Shown here: positions 10,580-23,700 of the stretch, one piece after another
Position numbering within the stretch: the first letter of the stretch is position 1
Layout: the number at the start of each line of letters is the position of its first letter
NCBI GenBank assembly: GCA_902728285.1
Contig: CACVBU010000821.1
Span: forward strand, 108,410 to 172,409
Direction of reading: 5' to 3'
Length of the DNA: 64,000 nucleotides
Source of the DNA: Clytia hemisphaerica
Taxonomy: Eukaryota; Cnidaria; Hydrozoa; Leptothecata; Clytiidae
Notes under the pieces: generated by a model
What the model was told of the DNA's origin: nothing
Database searches by the model: none
The model's input: the letters and a program-made list of their open reading frames with translations, nothing else
Translations under genes and position numbers: made by a program

Positions 10580-12798
10580 TCAGTTTTTACTAGTAATAAA
10601 AGATTGAATCCAATCAATATATTGGTTGACTGGTGTGTATGCTGTGTAACTATGGCAATAGCTGTAAACAAAAGATAAAACGCCCTCCCATTGATAACGC
10701 CCATCACTTCTTCGACACACTAATGGACCACCCGAATCACCACGGCAACCATTTGGATATTGTTTACCGTCCGACATTTTGCCATGTCCGTATCCCACAC
10801 ATACTGCTTCTTTGTTGTTATGGCAACCTTTGTGTGGTGATTTCACGACAGGAAGTTCAGCTTGTTGTAAAGTATGGTACACACCACCTGGATACTTCGT
10901 GTAACCCCAGCCTAAAAGAATGGTAAAGGTATGTTTATTTTTATATTCTTTTATTTGCGTCCAGCTGTTAAGGGGGGGGGGCTGGAGGGAATTTCTAAAT
11001 TCCCTGAGAAGAGAAAAACCATCTGCTGTCTGCAAAATTTTATTTGTCAATTTCAAACAGATGAAAATCTTCACATCGCAATTTCTGGGCACCTAAATAT
11101 AATACGAACATAAACGCCTTTGTACTACTGAATGCCAAATCAAATTTAAATTCAAAGAAACTATTTAATTAGAAACTGTTCATCTAAAAATCCCGATTTA
11201 CCAATTTATGCTAAATACAGGCAGTAAAGGGTAAGTTAAAGAAAATTTTTTTTTGAATTAAGATACGGGAGGAGTCCTAAGAGATTATGGGATGGGGAAA
11301 ATCAAAATATTTACAAGTGGGAAACTGTTGTTTGAATACTTGAATACTATTTTTCCAAAAAAATGAAAACATTATGTTCACATTCCCGAAACATCTTGGT
11401 AAGGCAAGCGAAAGAAAGTACAGTTGACACTCTTTAACTTGATTTTCAAGGGAATGGGATCTTCATCGAATAATGGAGGGTATCGAATAGTAGTTGGTTG
11501 AATTGAAGAGTGTCAAATGTATAAAGTAAGAGTATAATTCAATTGGTGTCCGCACATCAGAATAATGATAATTTTTACCTGCAACAACGCATTTCTTTCC
11601 TGGAGCTGGATATTCACCTTTCTTGGGTAAACAAGGTAAAGCAACTCGACTGTTCAATTTAGCCGGTCCGTAAAATTCCACCATAGCAATATCAGCGTTT
11701 AAAAAATACTTTGGGTGAATGATAATTCTTTTGAGGTTATATGTTTGTGTGGAGGCTTCCACTTGACGGTGATCGTGTGCACCAAGCTTTATCAACCAGT
11801 AAGGCACTTGATGGGGTTTTATAAAATCAACACAGTGAGCTGCTGTAACTGCCTGAAATTTCAAAGGTATTGAAATGATTAAAAAAGGCATTGGACTTTT
11901 CACAAGACAACAAAAAGCAGCTTTTTTGTATTATTTTCAAGGTATTACAAATCAGTTCGGTCGGATTGTATGATATTATAGAATAATGGAATGATGTTAT
12001 CAGCTCGAAAGGCTCTGAGACTTTCAGGAGAGGAAGGGATATGAAAGTTTGGAGTCAATGCCGTGGTCACCACTACAACACATGATGATGGCATTTAATA
12101 CGGTGTCTTTTTATGAGCTTAATGGAATGCATATCCAGTTGGGCGCAACCAAGGTGGCTCCGCAGAAGTGTTTGCCGTACATCATGATTGAAGCCATCCA
12201 TGGATAAGCACCTGGCACTGCATCTTTTCCATTCACCACCCGCCCTTGGGGTGCAAACGAACGGCCACAGGAACCACCATTGCCGCTACCACCACCACCG
12301 CCGCCATTACATTTCCCACAAGTCTTTGCGCAATATTGATCAGCATCTGGTCGATTGCAAAAGTTACTGGTGTCTTTCCAGCTTTTACAATTTCTTTCCC
12401 CGTCTTTGTCGTAACAGGATGCCCCTGTAAATTCAAAGTGAAGGAATTGGGATTCGTACTAATGTCATGTAAGAAGCATTTTTTACATAAGAGATGAGCA
12501 TAAATATAGTACAAAGAAAGAATTTTGAAACCGCAGGCTAAAGATTCCCAAAAAAAACAGTCAAAAGACTGACATGGCAATTTTTAATGGCAGAAGATTC
12601 ACTTTTAAATAATTTGCTACTAAGACGCTGCATGCTTCTCTAAAGCCTTTATGGATCATATTAAATCTAACGTTTTAAATGTCGGAATATAGAATCAACT
12701 TTCGGCTTTCATACAAGATACAAGTGAAATGAATAAATTTTGGAAGTCTACCTACATAGGCATGTCACCAATGAAAGCGTCACCAAAAGCTTCAGCAT
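10580..12798 (-). CDS. Secreted serine protease with N-terminal ShKT domain (chymotrypsin fold, S1 family)
   Basis: Exons on the minus strand: 12798-12756, 12424-12131, 11848-11579, 10911-10580. The model gives 312 residues with all phases consistent. Residues 1-14 form a signal peptide. A six-Cys ShKT domain covers about 18-53, followed by a Gly-rich linker and an activation site at R76 before VVNG. The catalytic triad is complete: His117 (TAAHC), Asp165 (NADIAMVEF), Ser262 (GDSGGP). The residue at the base of the S1 pocket, six before the Ser, reads Asn256 (PNGCRGDS) rather than the Asp of trypsin, so specificity is probably not tryptic. The exon 2/3 junction lacks a GT donor; a GC donor at 12130-12129 with AG acceptor restores frame and gives WIFTAAHC. 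It is the first of three ShKT proteases in a row. The substrate is unknown; digestive, developmental or secretory-cell roles are possible. Confidence 0.85.
11421..11526. repeat. MITE-like repeat, family B (intron of the ShKT serine protease)
   Basis: Short element starting TTGACACTCTTTAACTTGA and ending with the inverted form GAATTGAAGAGTGTCAA. The interior shares TTCAAGGG, TTCATCGAAT and ATCGAATAGTAG with copies near 40456, 55011 and 13255. Confidence 0.65.
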
Positions 12799-12844
12799 AT
12801 TGAATTGGTTTGTAAAGAACTGTTGCAGTCAAACACAACTCGTA

Positions 12845-12854
12845 GCCTTTTATA
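12845..12854 (-). promoter_or_regulatory. TATA box of the ShKT serine protease
   Basis: On the minus strand the sequence reads TATAAAAGGC, a strong TATA match, about 50 bases upstream of the ATG at 12798. That spacing leaves a short 5' leader of about 20-25 bases. Confidence 0.6.
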
Positions 12855-13803
12855 CTCTTATTTGTCTCGATGTCTTGTTTGTTTGGCTCAAACAAAGTAA
12901 TCGAGCAAAATTCTCGACTGCAAATTCATGTTGCATATTTTTTTTGTATTACATTGTTGGTGTTGGGAAATGCGTGACTTTTCCCATTTCATTGGAATCA
13001 ATATTTTGAGTCAAATATTTTCTCCAGTATCGATTTTCAATCAACCTAATTAAATAGACATGAAATTAATTCGCATATAATTGGATTTTAAATATCTGCT
13101 GATACTCTTAAGAATAGAAACGATGTATAACTAAAAAATTTATTTGAAAATTTTAACAAAACTGTCTAAACAAAATAATTGAAAGGTTCAAAAATATGTC
13201 AGTCAGGTCAAAGTTCATTTTTCTTTGACAATAACCATTGATGTCTATCAACTACGAAATCGCTTGACGCTCTCAAATATTGAAAGTCACCGTCCTCAAG
13301 AGCCTCACGACGCTCTACTATTCGATTAGCCCGGGCCACATTGCTTTTTAATAGACTGGATGGCACTGATAAGTGGCCCGGTGTTAATTGGCCGACTCGA
13401 CATGGTAGCAAATCCGTGCCATTAGATCCAGTCCCTTTTTAAAGAAAAGCAAACAGAAAACCATGACCAATATAGACCAGTTTCTTTTTTCAAATTTAGG
13501 AGGTATTTTCATATTTTTATTATAGTCTCATAAACTTTGATGGGGTTTTAATATTTTAGTTAACTTATAATTTTTAAAACAAAATGAAAAAATTCAAGAT
13601 TGCCGTATTCTCCAGTCTACTTTACTGGACTCAGCGCCAGCAAAATCATCAGAAAGCAAAGTTCAGTCAGAAGTAGACTCTAGTCTACTATTTGATACGC
13701 TTACTTATCCGTTAAAAATCAAATTTCCCTTGAAAATCGAGTTAAAGAGCGTCAACTTAACTCCTCTATCGTTCATTAACCAAAAGATCTTTCCGTACGG
13801 ATC
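12855..13803. other. Intergenic between two minus-strand proteases; holds a MITE relic
   Basis: AT-rich. A 70-residue open frame on the minus strand (13208-13441) overlaps a family B MITE remnant at about 13255-13340 (TCGAATAGTAGAGCGTCGT and TGACTTTCAATATT shared with the copy near 40500). It is therefore not treated as a gene. Confidence 0.5.
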
Positions 13804-15218
13804 TCACGTGTATCCAAATCTCCAAAGTACATTCACCAACAGTGAAAGAAATAAGCTACTGAATGGTGCAAACAGTGTTATTGCTTTTGAAGGTGTTGGT
13901 GGCTCGTCTCCAAAGAAAGACGATCGTGTTGTGGCCAAAAGTTCTGTTGAATTTGAACCACTGCATTCTTTGTTGCACGATTTGTTACATATTGATCGGA
14001 TATATTCACTTTTGTTGCACAACCCGTGTGTTGCGAGCTCTGTGCAACATGGGTTCATGTCTAAACATGTATTGTTTCCTACTCCCCTGGTAGTCGATGT
14101 CGTCGTTGGAAGGGCAGTTGCAGTCGATTGGACGGCCGTTGTTGGAGTAGATATGGTCGTTGTTGTCTCAGGAGGAGTTGTTTGTGTAATGACGGCCCGT
14201 GTAGAAGAAACAATGGTAGTTATTGTCGTCTTTGTTTGGATGGTCGTAGTTGCCGTAGGAATTACTTTCGTTGTAGGGAGACTTCTTCCTGTCGTATAGG
14301 ACGTTGTTGTATTATTTGACATGGTTGTGGTTAAAGAGGAAACCGTTGAAGACATTGGAGGATTCTCGCTAGTGTGGCAGAAGCCACAACTTTTCTGACA
14401 ATACTGTTGAGTCCTAAACTGTCCACACATGCTTGTAATAAACTCACAGCCGAACATATGATCTGCACATGGACAGCTGTAAAATTTGTTCAATTGTCGA
14501 ACGTCCGTGTCGGTCATTTCAAATCCTCCGAGAGATTCTGAGGCGTTGGATTTCGATGAGATCGTCATTTTGCTTTCGTTGACCGCGAAGATGTAACTGA
14601 AAAAGAATTCCCATATTTTTTGAAATTTAACCACAGAACCACACCTCCTAGGTTTATTAGAAAGAGATCAGTTATATCTTTGTTTGACTTTTTCTTTACT
14701 CTTTACTCGTCAATAAATGATGTCAATGAAGTCAAGACAATATTCAATGATTCTGATAGTTTCACTTTCGGTCATGATTATAAGTCATACAAAGGTATTC
14801 CAATAATTTGGTAAAAATAGAAAAATTTGGCAATTTTCCGTTAGTTTATCTTACTTTGAGTAATGCATGAGAGATTTTGTGTCGTAGTGTTCATCTAAAT
14901 GTGATGCTTCACCCAACCCATACTTCTCGAAATTGTGTTCTTTTCCTAAAAAATCAAAGTATACAATTCTTGAAACCATCAGAATCATGAACTCTTGCTT
15001 GTTGCATATTGCAATAAACGGAATAAAGTAATCCTGGGATTGCTTGCTGACCAGCCACCAGATTCCTCAGAAAATTAACGGATCCAGTGAGACTTGAAAT
15101 TATAACCACTTTAAGGTCCCGAAGAAACGTCTCCCCCCTGTTTATTTATTTTTGAAAATAATTTCATCTATCACAAGCTGAATTGCTCTTAAAAAAACCT
15201 GGTTTGAGCTTATAATAA

Positions 15219-15251
<33 letters not shown>

Positions 15252-18200
15252 GGAGGGGGGGGGGTTTAGAGAAACTATTTCCGACCTCCTCGTTTATTAG
15301 ATTTTGAAAAGATTTCGGACCCTATTTGGGACCTTAAAGTATACAAACTGCGTTTATTTGCTCCGTTTGACTCATTGGAATTCTGCGAACTTTTGTTCAC
15401 TTGATTGAGAAAGGGTGTTGTTTTGAAGAAGCGCGTTGTAAATCAATTGTATGGAAAGTTCAATGGGAAGCTTGCTCATACCTTACACATTACTTTTTCC
15501 AAACCTGACATTCTCATTCTCACCTTTGATAATATTATCCCAGTGCACGGTAACAAAATAATCTCTTTCTAGTCTCGATTGTTCATGAAAGAAACCAAGG
15601 GCGTGCAATAATTCGTGTTGAATAATCGAATCTGAAAGACAATTGTCTCCGAGAGATAACGTCTGGTTCGAGCCACGTCGACCAATGGATGAATAACACC
15701 TGGAGAAAAAGACATTGTTTTATCGGTTTTATTTTAAAAAATATTTGCTTTTCTTTTAATCCAGTATTTTAGACGACTAACTCGGACAAATTGAAAAATA
15801 GGCAAAAAATAATGGAAGGTATAAATTAGGGCCGATAAGGTATCTGGTATTATCCCGTTACAATGATCGTATTATTATAGTTACCCATATTAATGTGTTA
15901 GACGGATTATAATTTATAAACGACTCCAGTCTACTTTTCTTTCAAAAGACCCTAAACTTTGACTGAGACATAGATGAACGTGTGACGGGGTGTGACGACA
16001 TAATAAGCAGATATTCAGTAGGTAAAAGTTGGTTATTGAGATTTATTAACCCGAGGTGATGTAATATTCAACGAGGCGAAGCCGAGTTGAATATTTATCA
16101 CCGAGGGTTAATAAATCCAATAACCAACGTAAACCTATTGATTTAAAGTCATTCAATTGTTCACGAAATTCACAATTGAACTCTTTTATTGTCTCTCTTT
16201 AATAGCAACAAAATAAAAGTGACAAAAAATCAAGTTTCGAAAAAAAGTTTGAAAAAAAAATTCTACTGTGGTATAATACCGTGGTATATCAGGAATTATT
16301 CAATGGCTGTTTTTGCCTACGGGTATATAATAATAAAAAATATTTCACTGATCTCATTTGGGCTATCAAAATTCATCAATTAAATCAGACTGTGTGTTTA
16401 CTTACTGTGTACCGTTGACGATTTTGATGTAATCTTTCTCGTCAGTTCTTTCAATAAATTGAACACAACTGACTTTTTGAATTTCATCCATGGACGATCT
16501 CACCCAAAATTTACTGAACTCGGCTGAATAGAATGAATAATGAGTGTCAGAAAAATGAATATCCTCTGGAAAGTTTCTCAGGGAATCGAGCGCAAGAAAG
16601 ATACTTGGATCGCCTGAATCCTGGAAGAAACCGGAAAACTTGATATGAAATCCTATCTTGTAAATAGTATTAAAGTATAAACTCGACCCCAAAAGTGGTA
16701 GAAGTGGTGAATACGGTTCCTTACAGTATACGGCCCCCAAAACGGAGACGGCCCCCAAAACGGAGGATTTCATTGAAATGAAGATTCTGACTTGTAGATT
16801 TATCAGAATTAAACGATTTTTGTTTATTTTGAAAGAATGATGGGTATACTTAAAAATGAGCATGTTTTTGCTGGTTTGAGACAGATTCAAAATAAAATAT
16901 TTGCGTCTAAAGGAAATATTTTAGCACCAAAATTAGATTAAAATTGCATATAACTCACTCTAGCTCCTTGGATATTGAAAATAAGTTATGAAAACGGGGT
17001 ATAGAAAACTTGCTACACCTAATGCCGTTCAGAAAATGCAAATACATCTGTGACTTTAGAGGCTGGGTAAAAGATATAGCATCTTGAAGGTCAACCAGTA
17101 TTTTGGAGCCCTAGAATCAGCATTGACAAAACCGAAAATTCTAAATATGAGAAAAAGCAAAAAATCTTGGAATTCTACTCCTCCCACCTTGATGAGTTAA
17201 TAGTTTATAACAAAAAATTAACATTATATATAAGATTTTTCGTTTGAATCAGCAAAAAACCGGCAAATTCTGTCATTTTTTTTGCAAATATAGGAGAAAA
17301 ATATCTTTAAAGCTTAATATTTTTCAGTTTGAGTTAAGCTTTTTTTTCTAAAATTTTCACAGCTTATTCCATACATAAATGGAACTATTTCAAAAAGAGA
17401 TTTGTTCTCAAAAAACTTGATTAAGACGTTGTTAAATCAAAAATTGTCATTTTGAAAATTTCTAAATTTTCAGTTTGGACTTTTGCAATATCAAAAATCT
17501 TGAAATATTTCATAAAAATCATAAATTTTACATCCATCGGGTCGTAAATTTAAGGGAAAACACAAATATGTTCATAGTTTTTCCCCCTATTACCACTGGG
17601 CTTAATAATTTGATTTTAACTACACCTCCGTTTTGGGGGCCCCAAACCTGCATTTTGACAACCAGGGATACACTGTAAAAATTTTATCAAATAAATTTAT
17701 GCCCAAAACCCTCTAAATCATATTTCAAAACTATGGTCAAAATTTTGTATTCATATCTTAAAGATATCTCGAGAAATCGCTAAAATTTCAAACCTCCGTT
17801 TTGGGGGCCATTAGAAAAAAGCTACCTATCTTTAAGCGATTGAAAAATATTGTTGAAATTGAAAATTTTGAAAAAGAACTTCCAGGAAATAAAGTAGAGA
17901 TGTTAAAGGTTTTCATGCAGCAAAAATGTTTGTAAAATCTCTTTTCCTCTAGATTTGAGAGAAACTTCAAATTTGATCGCCGTTTTGGGGGCCACATACT
18001 GTATGTTCTTATTTTGTTATTCATAACCAATGCCATAAAAAGCTTCAATTCACCATAGAACTTTAATAAACTTTTAATTAAGTTTCTTGAATTCACGTCT
18101 AATTCGGCTGGAAGAGATAAAAATAATGAAGTCTGAACTCGACACCAAAACTTACGATAATCATCAGCAAATACGTAAGGAACCTTCCCATTTGGCCATG

Positions 18201-19228
18201 CATATGGTCCAGTGATGACGTCACGTCGTTGTCGTCCTGGTGACGTTATTTTGCGATTGATAATTTCATCGATTGCGGGAGACTTGACAATATCATCTTC
18301 GAAAAGGTCTTCAGAATCTATAAGACAAAGGACACCTATTAATGTATTAATCTATACACCGTTGGGAAGGTATTTCCAAGGAGAATAGTCCAACTTTAGC
18401 TGCCTTCCAAAGTAATTCAAGTAATTTCCAGTAATTCAACGTAGAAATAAACAGTCCACTCGATTAGATTATCTTAAGTGTATTAATTTTGGTGTGTACT
18501 TAATTTGTTGGTTGGCCAAAATGTGATTTTTGGTGGGTATTTAATTTGGCGGATAGCAGAATTTGTATAATTTAGCTGGGATTTAATTTGGTGTATTTTA
18601 GCAAAATCCGCCAAATTCACCAAATTTAATCTCCGCCAAAATCAATACGCTATAAAGGTAAATAAAAAAATCGCATTGTCTGATAACAGGGGTCAAATTT
18701 TGTGTTCGTTTGCTTTTCATGTTGATTTTCAACCATCAGGAAAAGACGCACCTTCAGAATTTAAGATGTGTTCATTGTTCCATTGTATTTGATCAAATGC
18801 ACTTGTGAAATTTCTCTTGTTGATTGCTGGTCTGCAAAATACACCAACTGAAAGCAAATATCAAAAAAACACTTTTTAAAAACTCATTTAAGAAAACAGT
18901 GACACTAGATAGGTTTATAATCAGTTTTGGAAAAAAATAGTCCCAAGGAAAGGCACCCCTTAGATTTTTGTAAGGGAATCCTCTTGTCCGATGGATTATT
19001 GATATTGCTCGAATACCAATCGAATTTTCAACCATGTCAGGTTGATTGAATCTTAATTCGACCACGTTTGATTTATTCTATAATGCCAATCAAAGTTTCA
19101 TTGAATCCGATTACCAATATCCTCTTGATTATTAGATCGCATTAATAAGTGTTGTAGAATTGATGAAATACATCTTCAAAAGCTATTTTACCTTTAACAA
19201 TCATCAAAAACAGCATAAATGTAACCAT
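13804..19228 (-). CDS. Secreted or membrane-tethered astacin metalloprotease with two ShKT domains
   Basis: Exons on the minus strand: 19228-19192, 18847-18752, 18317-18156, 16523-16406, 15699-15524, 14945-14855, 14596-13804. Phases match throughout, giving 490 residues. A short hydrophobic signal peptide is followed by a propeptide ending in a basic GRQRR stretch. The astacin domain has the zinc site HELLHALGFFH (about 166-176) with the family's following E, and the Met-turn MHY at 223. ShKT domain 1 covers about 268-300, a Thr/Ser-rich linker about 304-397 and ShKT domain 2 about 404-438. The C-terminus ends in a hydrophobic stretch (about 465-485) followed by a few residues, which suits a GPI-anchor signal or a tail anchor. 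The zinc ligands are intact, so it should be active. It is the head-to-head twin of the gene at 20711-25037. Intron 3 carries a Tc1/mariner-like element. Confidence 0.9.
15223..15264. repeat. Poly-T tract followed by poly-G tract
   Basis: About 29 T (15223-15251), then GGA and a run of 10 G, inside an intron of the minus-strand astacin gene. It may be the retrocopy tail of a lost element or simple slippage. Confidence 0.7.
16724..18001. mobile_element. Tc1/mariner-like non-autonomous transposon (1.28 kb)
   Basis: The inverted ends are CAGTATACGGCCCCCAAAAC on the left and, read in reverse complement, CAGTATGTGGCCCCCAAAAC on the right. Both are flanked by TA (16722-16723 and 18002-18003), the target-site duplication of the Tc1/mariner superfamily. 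The core GGCCCCCAAAACGG is repeated inside the element near 16749, 17630 and 17797 as well. No transposase frame was recognised. It sits in intron 3 of the minus-strand astacin gene. Confidence 0.7.
18490..18645. repeat. Dispersed repeat with TTTAATTTGGCGGAT words
   Basis: Contains repeated GGGTATTTAATTTGGCGGAT-like units and ends with the inverted form AAATCCGCCAAATT. The same units are found at about 61840-62165. It lies in intron 2 of the minus-strand astacin gene. Confidence 0.6.
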
Positions 19229-20710
19229 TTTTAAGATTCTCTACGTCCGGCTCTTCGAAACTGTCAAATATCCATAAATACAAATTGTCATTAAAATCTG
19301 TTTCGAATTTAGAAACCTTTTACTTTTTTCACTACTTCCCCCGCTCATGCTCATAAAAATTCTCTCTTAAGAAAGTTCATAGGGTAGAAAACACTACAAA
19401 AAGATCTCTCGATAATGAATTCTTTAAGCACGTCATTATATGACAATAAACGTTTGTTGGCATGCTACATAGTGATACAGTTTTTAAATTACTAATTTGA
19501 TTGTGAGGCTATTTGTATATTGTTACTCTTACCTAGAAGAATTCTAATAAAATTGGTTTCCAAAGCTTAAAACCACCATTTTTGCCTTTTATGGCTAATG
19601 GATAATAAATTCATGGGAAGATTGATCTGTTCGGGAAAACGTGAAGATAGGAAAAAAAATTCAACCCCGACAGCTTTCTGATAATCCTTTTCCCAAGAGA
19701 TTGAAGACTACTTGTAGCATCACTAAATAGAAATTGATGTTTCCAAGTACAGTTTCGTCTGTAACGTTTCACCAACACCCCTCCCCCTTGTCGACCAACA
19801 AATTAATTAAAGAATCGTATGGTTGGATAGTATCCGGGGGGGGGGGCAGCAGTGGGTTTTCCAACTGACAGTACACGCGGCGAAAAAATTGGCTTTTAGT
19901 ATCACACCCTTATGACAAGTAAAATATCGGTCAAACTCATACCCTTGCAGTGCATTTTTCTCAAATTTTCAACTCTTTTAGAGCAAAAGAAATCAGAGTT
20001 TTCGTTTTTTCAATTTTTTCTGGACTTGCTAAAATGTCCACTTCTACCCTTGGTCAATTTTCCTGACTCCCCCTTGATAGTATTTACTGTGTCTTTTATC
20101 CCTTTAGCAGACGATAGCATCGTTTATTGGAATTAGGAAGATAAATCGATGGGTTTATAGGACTGACAATCAATTTCGTCACAACCTCGTTTTTCTTTTG
20201 TTTTTGTTTCACTTCTAGGCTTAGGTGTTTTTAAACCTGTGACGACTGAGATCATGCCTAATGTTCCCTAAGATTTCAGTTGAATTTCTACCAACTGTTA
20301 TCTTAAAGGAAAATGTGTGATTGAACTTTGATTAACCTTTGCATAAGGAACCAGTATGGGCGACTGTTTACTTGTTAGTGCAATATCCGAAACATTAGAT
20401 AAAAACAGAAAATAAAAGCTATTAAATCATTATTACTGTGATAATAAAACACGAGGTTGTGATCATTATTTTTCGATAATTTACCCCTAAAATAACGTAC
20501 AGATACGAGGGAATTAACAAGCTGAAACAAATTTCAACCACAAAGAAACTCATTAGCCTAACCCAACTTTGCGATAATGAGCAAAATAATTTCTGTGCAT
20601 TTTTTCACGGAAAAGGAACTATCTAGTGGGTGCATCGTCATTTTTATTTAAACAGAATTACTTGAGTCAGAGTGACACACACTTTTAGTTCTAATCACTC
20701 AACAAACGAA
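19229..20710. promoter_or_regulatory. Divergent promoter region between the two astacin genes
   Basis: A 1.48-kb region between the start codons of the head-to-head pair, with no supported coding frame. TATA-like words occur about 60 bases upstream of the plus gene (TATTTAAA, 20645-20652) and about 50 bases upstream of the minus gene (TATTTATG on the minus strand). It also holds a G run at about 19836-19846. Shared control of the pair is inference. Confidence 0.4.
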
Positions 20711-23700
20711 ATGAAATTTATTTTACCTTTCATTTTGGTTAGCTTTGAAGGTAGGTCTTACATTTCACTTTCTCGGTATCAACTGCAATATTGGTCACGA
20801 TTTAGAGCCAAAGAATAATTACAAAAGTCAATGTTCCGGATACATGAATCAGCCTAATCAGCAAAAAATGAATTATTTTCAGGGCTTTTACTTGTTTTTG
20901 ATAGGCTGGCGAATAAAAATTAACTCTGGTGAATTCTAGATTCTGGGCCGGCAAATTCTCCGCAAACTCAGTGTATTGTTTAAACTATGTGAGTCTAAGA
21001 CGAATCACTAACTAAGAAAAAAGCCCAAAGCCGAAAAAAATTCGCAAACGGATTTTTTGCCGAAAAGAGTTTACACTCGGTAGAGTTGCCAGTCTTCTTC
21101 GAAACTCTCCCGCCGATTTTTTCCCGTTTACCGCCATAACGCTATACCGCCATATATTCCCGCAAGTTTACTATCACTGTAACGGACGATAACATCGTCT
21201 ATGTATTGTTTAGCGTGAGTATGGTCTTTGGGCTGCGAACCGAATTTTTAGACCAGCGAATTATAATTTTTTTCATGCTTTGGATCGACAAAAATCGCCT
21301 TTCGACGGCCTTAATGAAAATCCCTGTTTTATTTCCCTCCCGTTTAACTTTTTAGTGCTCTCCGTCGTTTTTGGAAAGCCAATCAAAGGAAAGCATAACG
21401 GGAAGAATGCATTCGAAGAAATTGAATTTGTCAATACGCATACCAAAGAGCAAATTGGATCGGGTCAGTATTATGTATTTTAAACGTTTTCTTCACTGGT
21501 AACACATCTAAAAGGGGTTTGACTTTTGTGACGGAGTGTGTTTCAGTTCGATATTTATTGTGGAGAAATAAAAAAATCTCCGGCTGTCTTTCAGATTACA
21601 GATAGATTGATAGGTATATTCAACCAAAAAATTTATTTTTGTTTAGAAAAAGAGCTTTTCGAAGAAGACATTAACTTTGAAAATGACTCTGAAATCGAAA
21701 GATTAGCTCATCATAAAATGACGTCACCAGAGCGACAACGACGTGACGTCATCACTGGACCATATGCATGGCCAAATGGGAAGGCTCCTTACGTATTTGC
21801 TAATGATTACCGTAAGTCTTTTTAAAACGAGGCTATGGAACATGTCTTATGATACAAAACACACGTGCCATACTAATTGACCCAATTACTCTGTAAAAAT
21901 CTGACTAGACTATTCGGGCTTGTAGCCTGCGGATTAAACCAACACGAAATTCATATCGAGGTTTTTTCATATTTTTAAGTTACGTAACATCTGTAATTTT
22001 GGAAGCAAACGAATCTATGGAGTCAATTCTTTACCCAAATCAAATGTTTGTTTCCATAATGACTGACTTAACAAAACTTGAAAGCTCTATAATCTCTATA
22101 CTTGATTGACGAATCTTACTCCCCATTCATTCCCCATTCATTCCCCATTTTCCCTCATTTTCAATGGTTTTAATTTTGTTTAGCCTGGTACAGCAAATAC
22201 TTGGTGAGGTCGTCCATGGATGAAATTCAAAAAGTCAGTTGTGTTCAATTTGTTGAAAGAACCAATGAAAAAGATTACATCAAGATCTTTGATGACAAAT
22301 TGTAATAAATGCTTTTATGTACTTTAAGCTCGATTTTACTATATTTTTTGCAAGGCCCGGCTGTTTTCTTTATTTTCCAGCTCCACGTAACATATGTTTT
22401 TGCGATTCATGTTTAATTTTTTGTAACCTTTAAGATGATAGTATAGGTAGCCGTCCCCCACAAATTAATAGAAATACACAAATCCAATTGCGAGCACAAA
22501 AAATGACTTGGGACTTTGTGTTAGGTACTAATAATACGAGCTTTAAAGTCTTGAAGGGTTAAAATGAAAACCTTTGCATTGAATTTTAAACAATGTCTTT
22601 TTTCCAGGTGCTATTCATCCATTGGTAAACGGGGCTCGAATCAAACGTTATCTCTGGGAGACAATTGTCTTTCAGACTCGATCATTCAACATGAATTATT
22701 TCACGCCCTTGGTTTTTTTCATGAACAATCGAGGCTAGAAAGAGATTCATTTGTTACCGTGCACTGGGATAATATTATCAAAGGTAAGAAGGGGTGGTGA
22801 GAAATGCTTTGGTTTTAATTTCTAGCCTAAAAAAATTGAACTCACGCAAATTTGAAATTCGCTGAAGACAATTCCTGATTACTTGGAGCTGATTGGTCTT
22901 AAATCTTTTTTTTGTTTCTAGGAAAAGAACACAATTTCCAGAAATACAAAATCGGTGAAGCTCATCATTTGAATGAAGCCTATGACGAAAAATCCATTAT
23001 GCATTATTCAAAGTGAGTAAACTCATTGAAATGTCTTTTTGATTATTTTTCTACTTACCCTTTACGGTGACAGAAAATTTTCCCTCGGAAATATCCCCAG
23101 GAGATTTGCCCCCCGGAACATTCCACGTTCAAATGTTTTAAAAAAATATCGGATATAATTATGCACAATCCTTTAAGAAAATCTCATAATCTCAATATGC
23201 AGGTCAAATTTTATGCACTGGAAAAAATCCCAGGGTGGGACCCGATTCGTTGTTCACACGTGTGTGAAAAGGTAATTAACACCCTATGTGATTACACCTC
23301 GTTGAATCAATTATCAAACTAAACGCTCTAACTAATCTGCAATCACAGTCTGACTTAATTCTTCTTGAAATTTGAGGTGTTTTAGTCTAATTCCTAATTT
23401 AACATGGTGTAAACACTAAAGGTGTAATTTACTATTTCACACTCGTGTGAAAAACGAACCGAGTCCCATCCTAGATAATTGATTTTTACACAAGTGTGAT
23501 TTTTAACAATTTCTTCGTGTGAGGGCAACTTTCCGGGGAATTTTCTCTTTACCTTCCTATCCACTTTCCGTTTCCTGGGAAAATTTTCCGATCTTTGCTC
23601 TCTCTTCAACAGATAAAGACCAAGCCTCCGGTTAGTTTGATAATTGTTTCATTTTAGCCAACTTGAATGTTATTCTCTCACATGTTTTACCTTAGTTACA

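Noticed and set aside
13208-13441. Minus-strand open frame of about 75 residues with a pyrimidine-rich stretch before it, looking like a terminal exon
   Set aside because: Its second half overlaps a family B MITE remnant (TCGAATAGTAGAGCGTCGT, TGACTTTCAATATT), and no partner exon was found.
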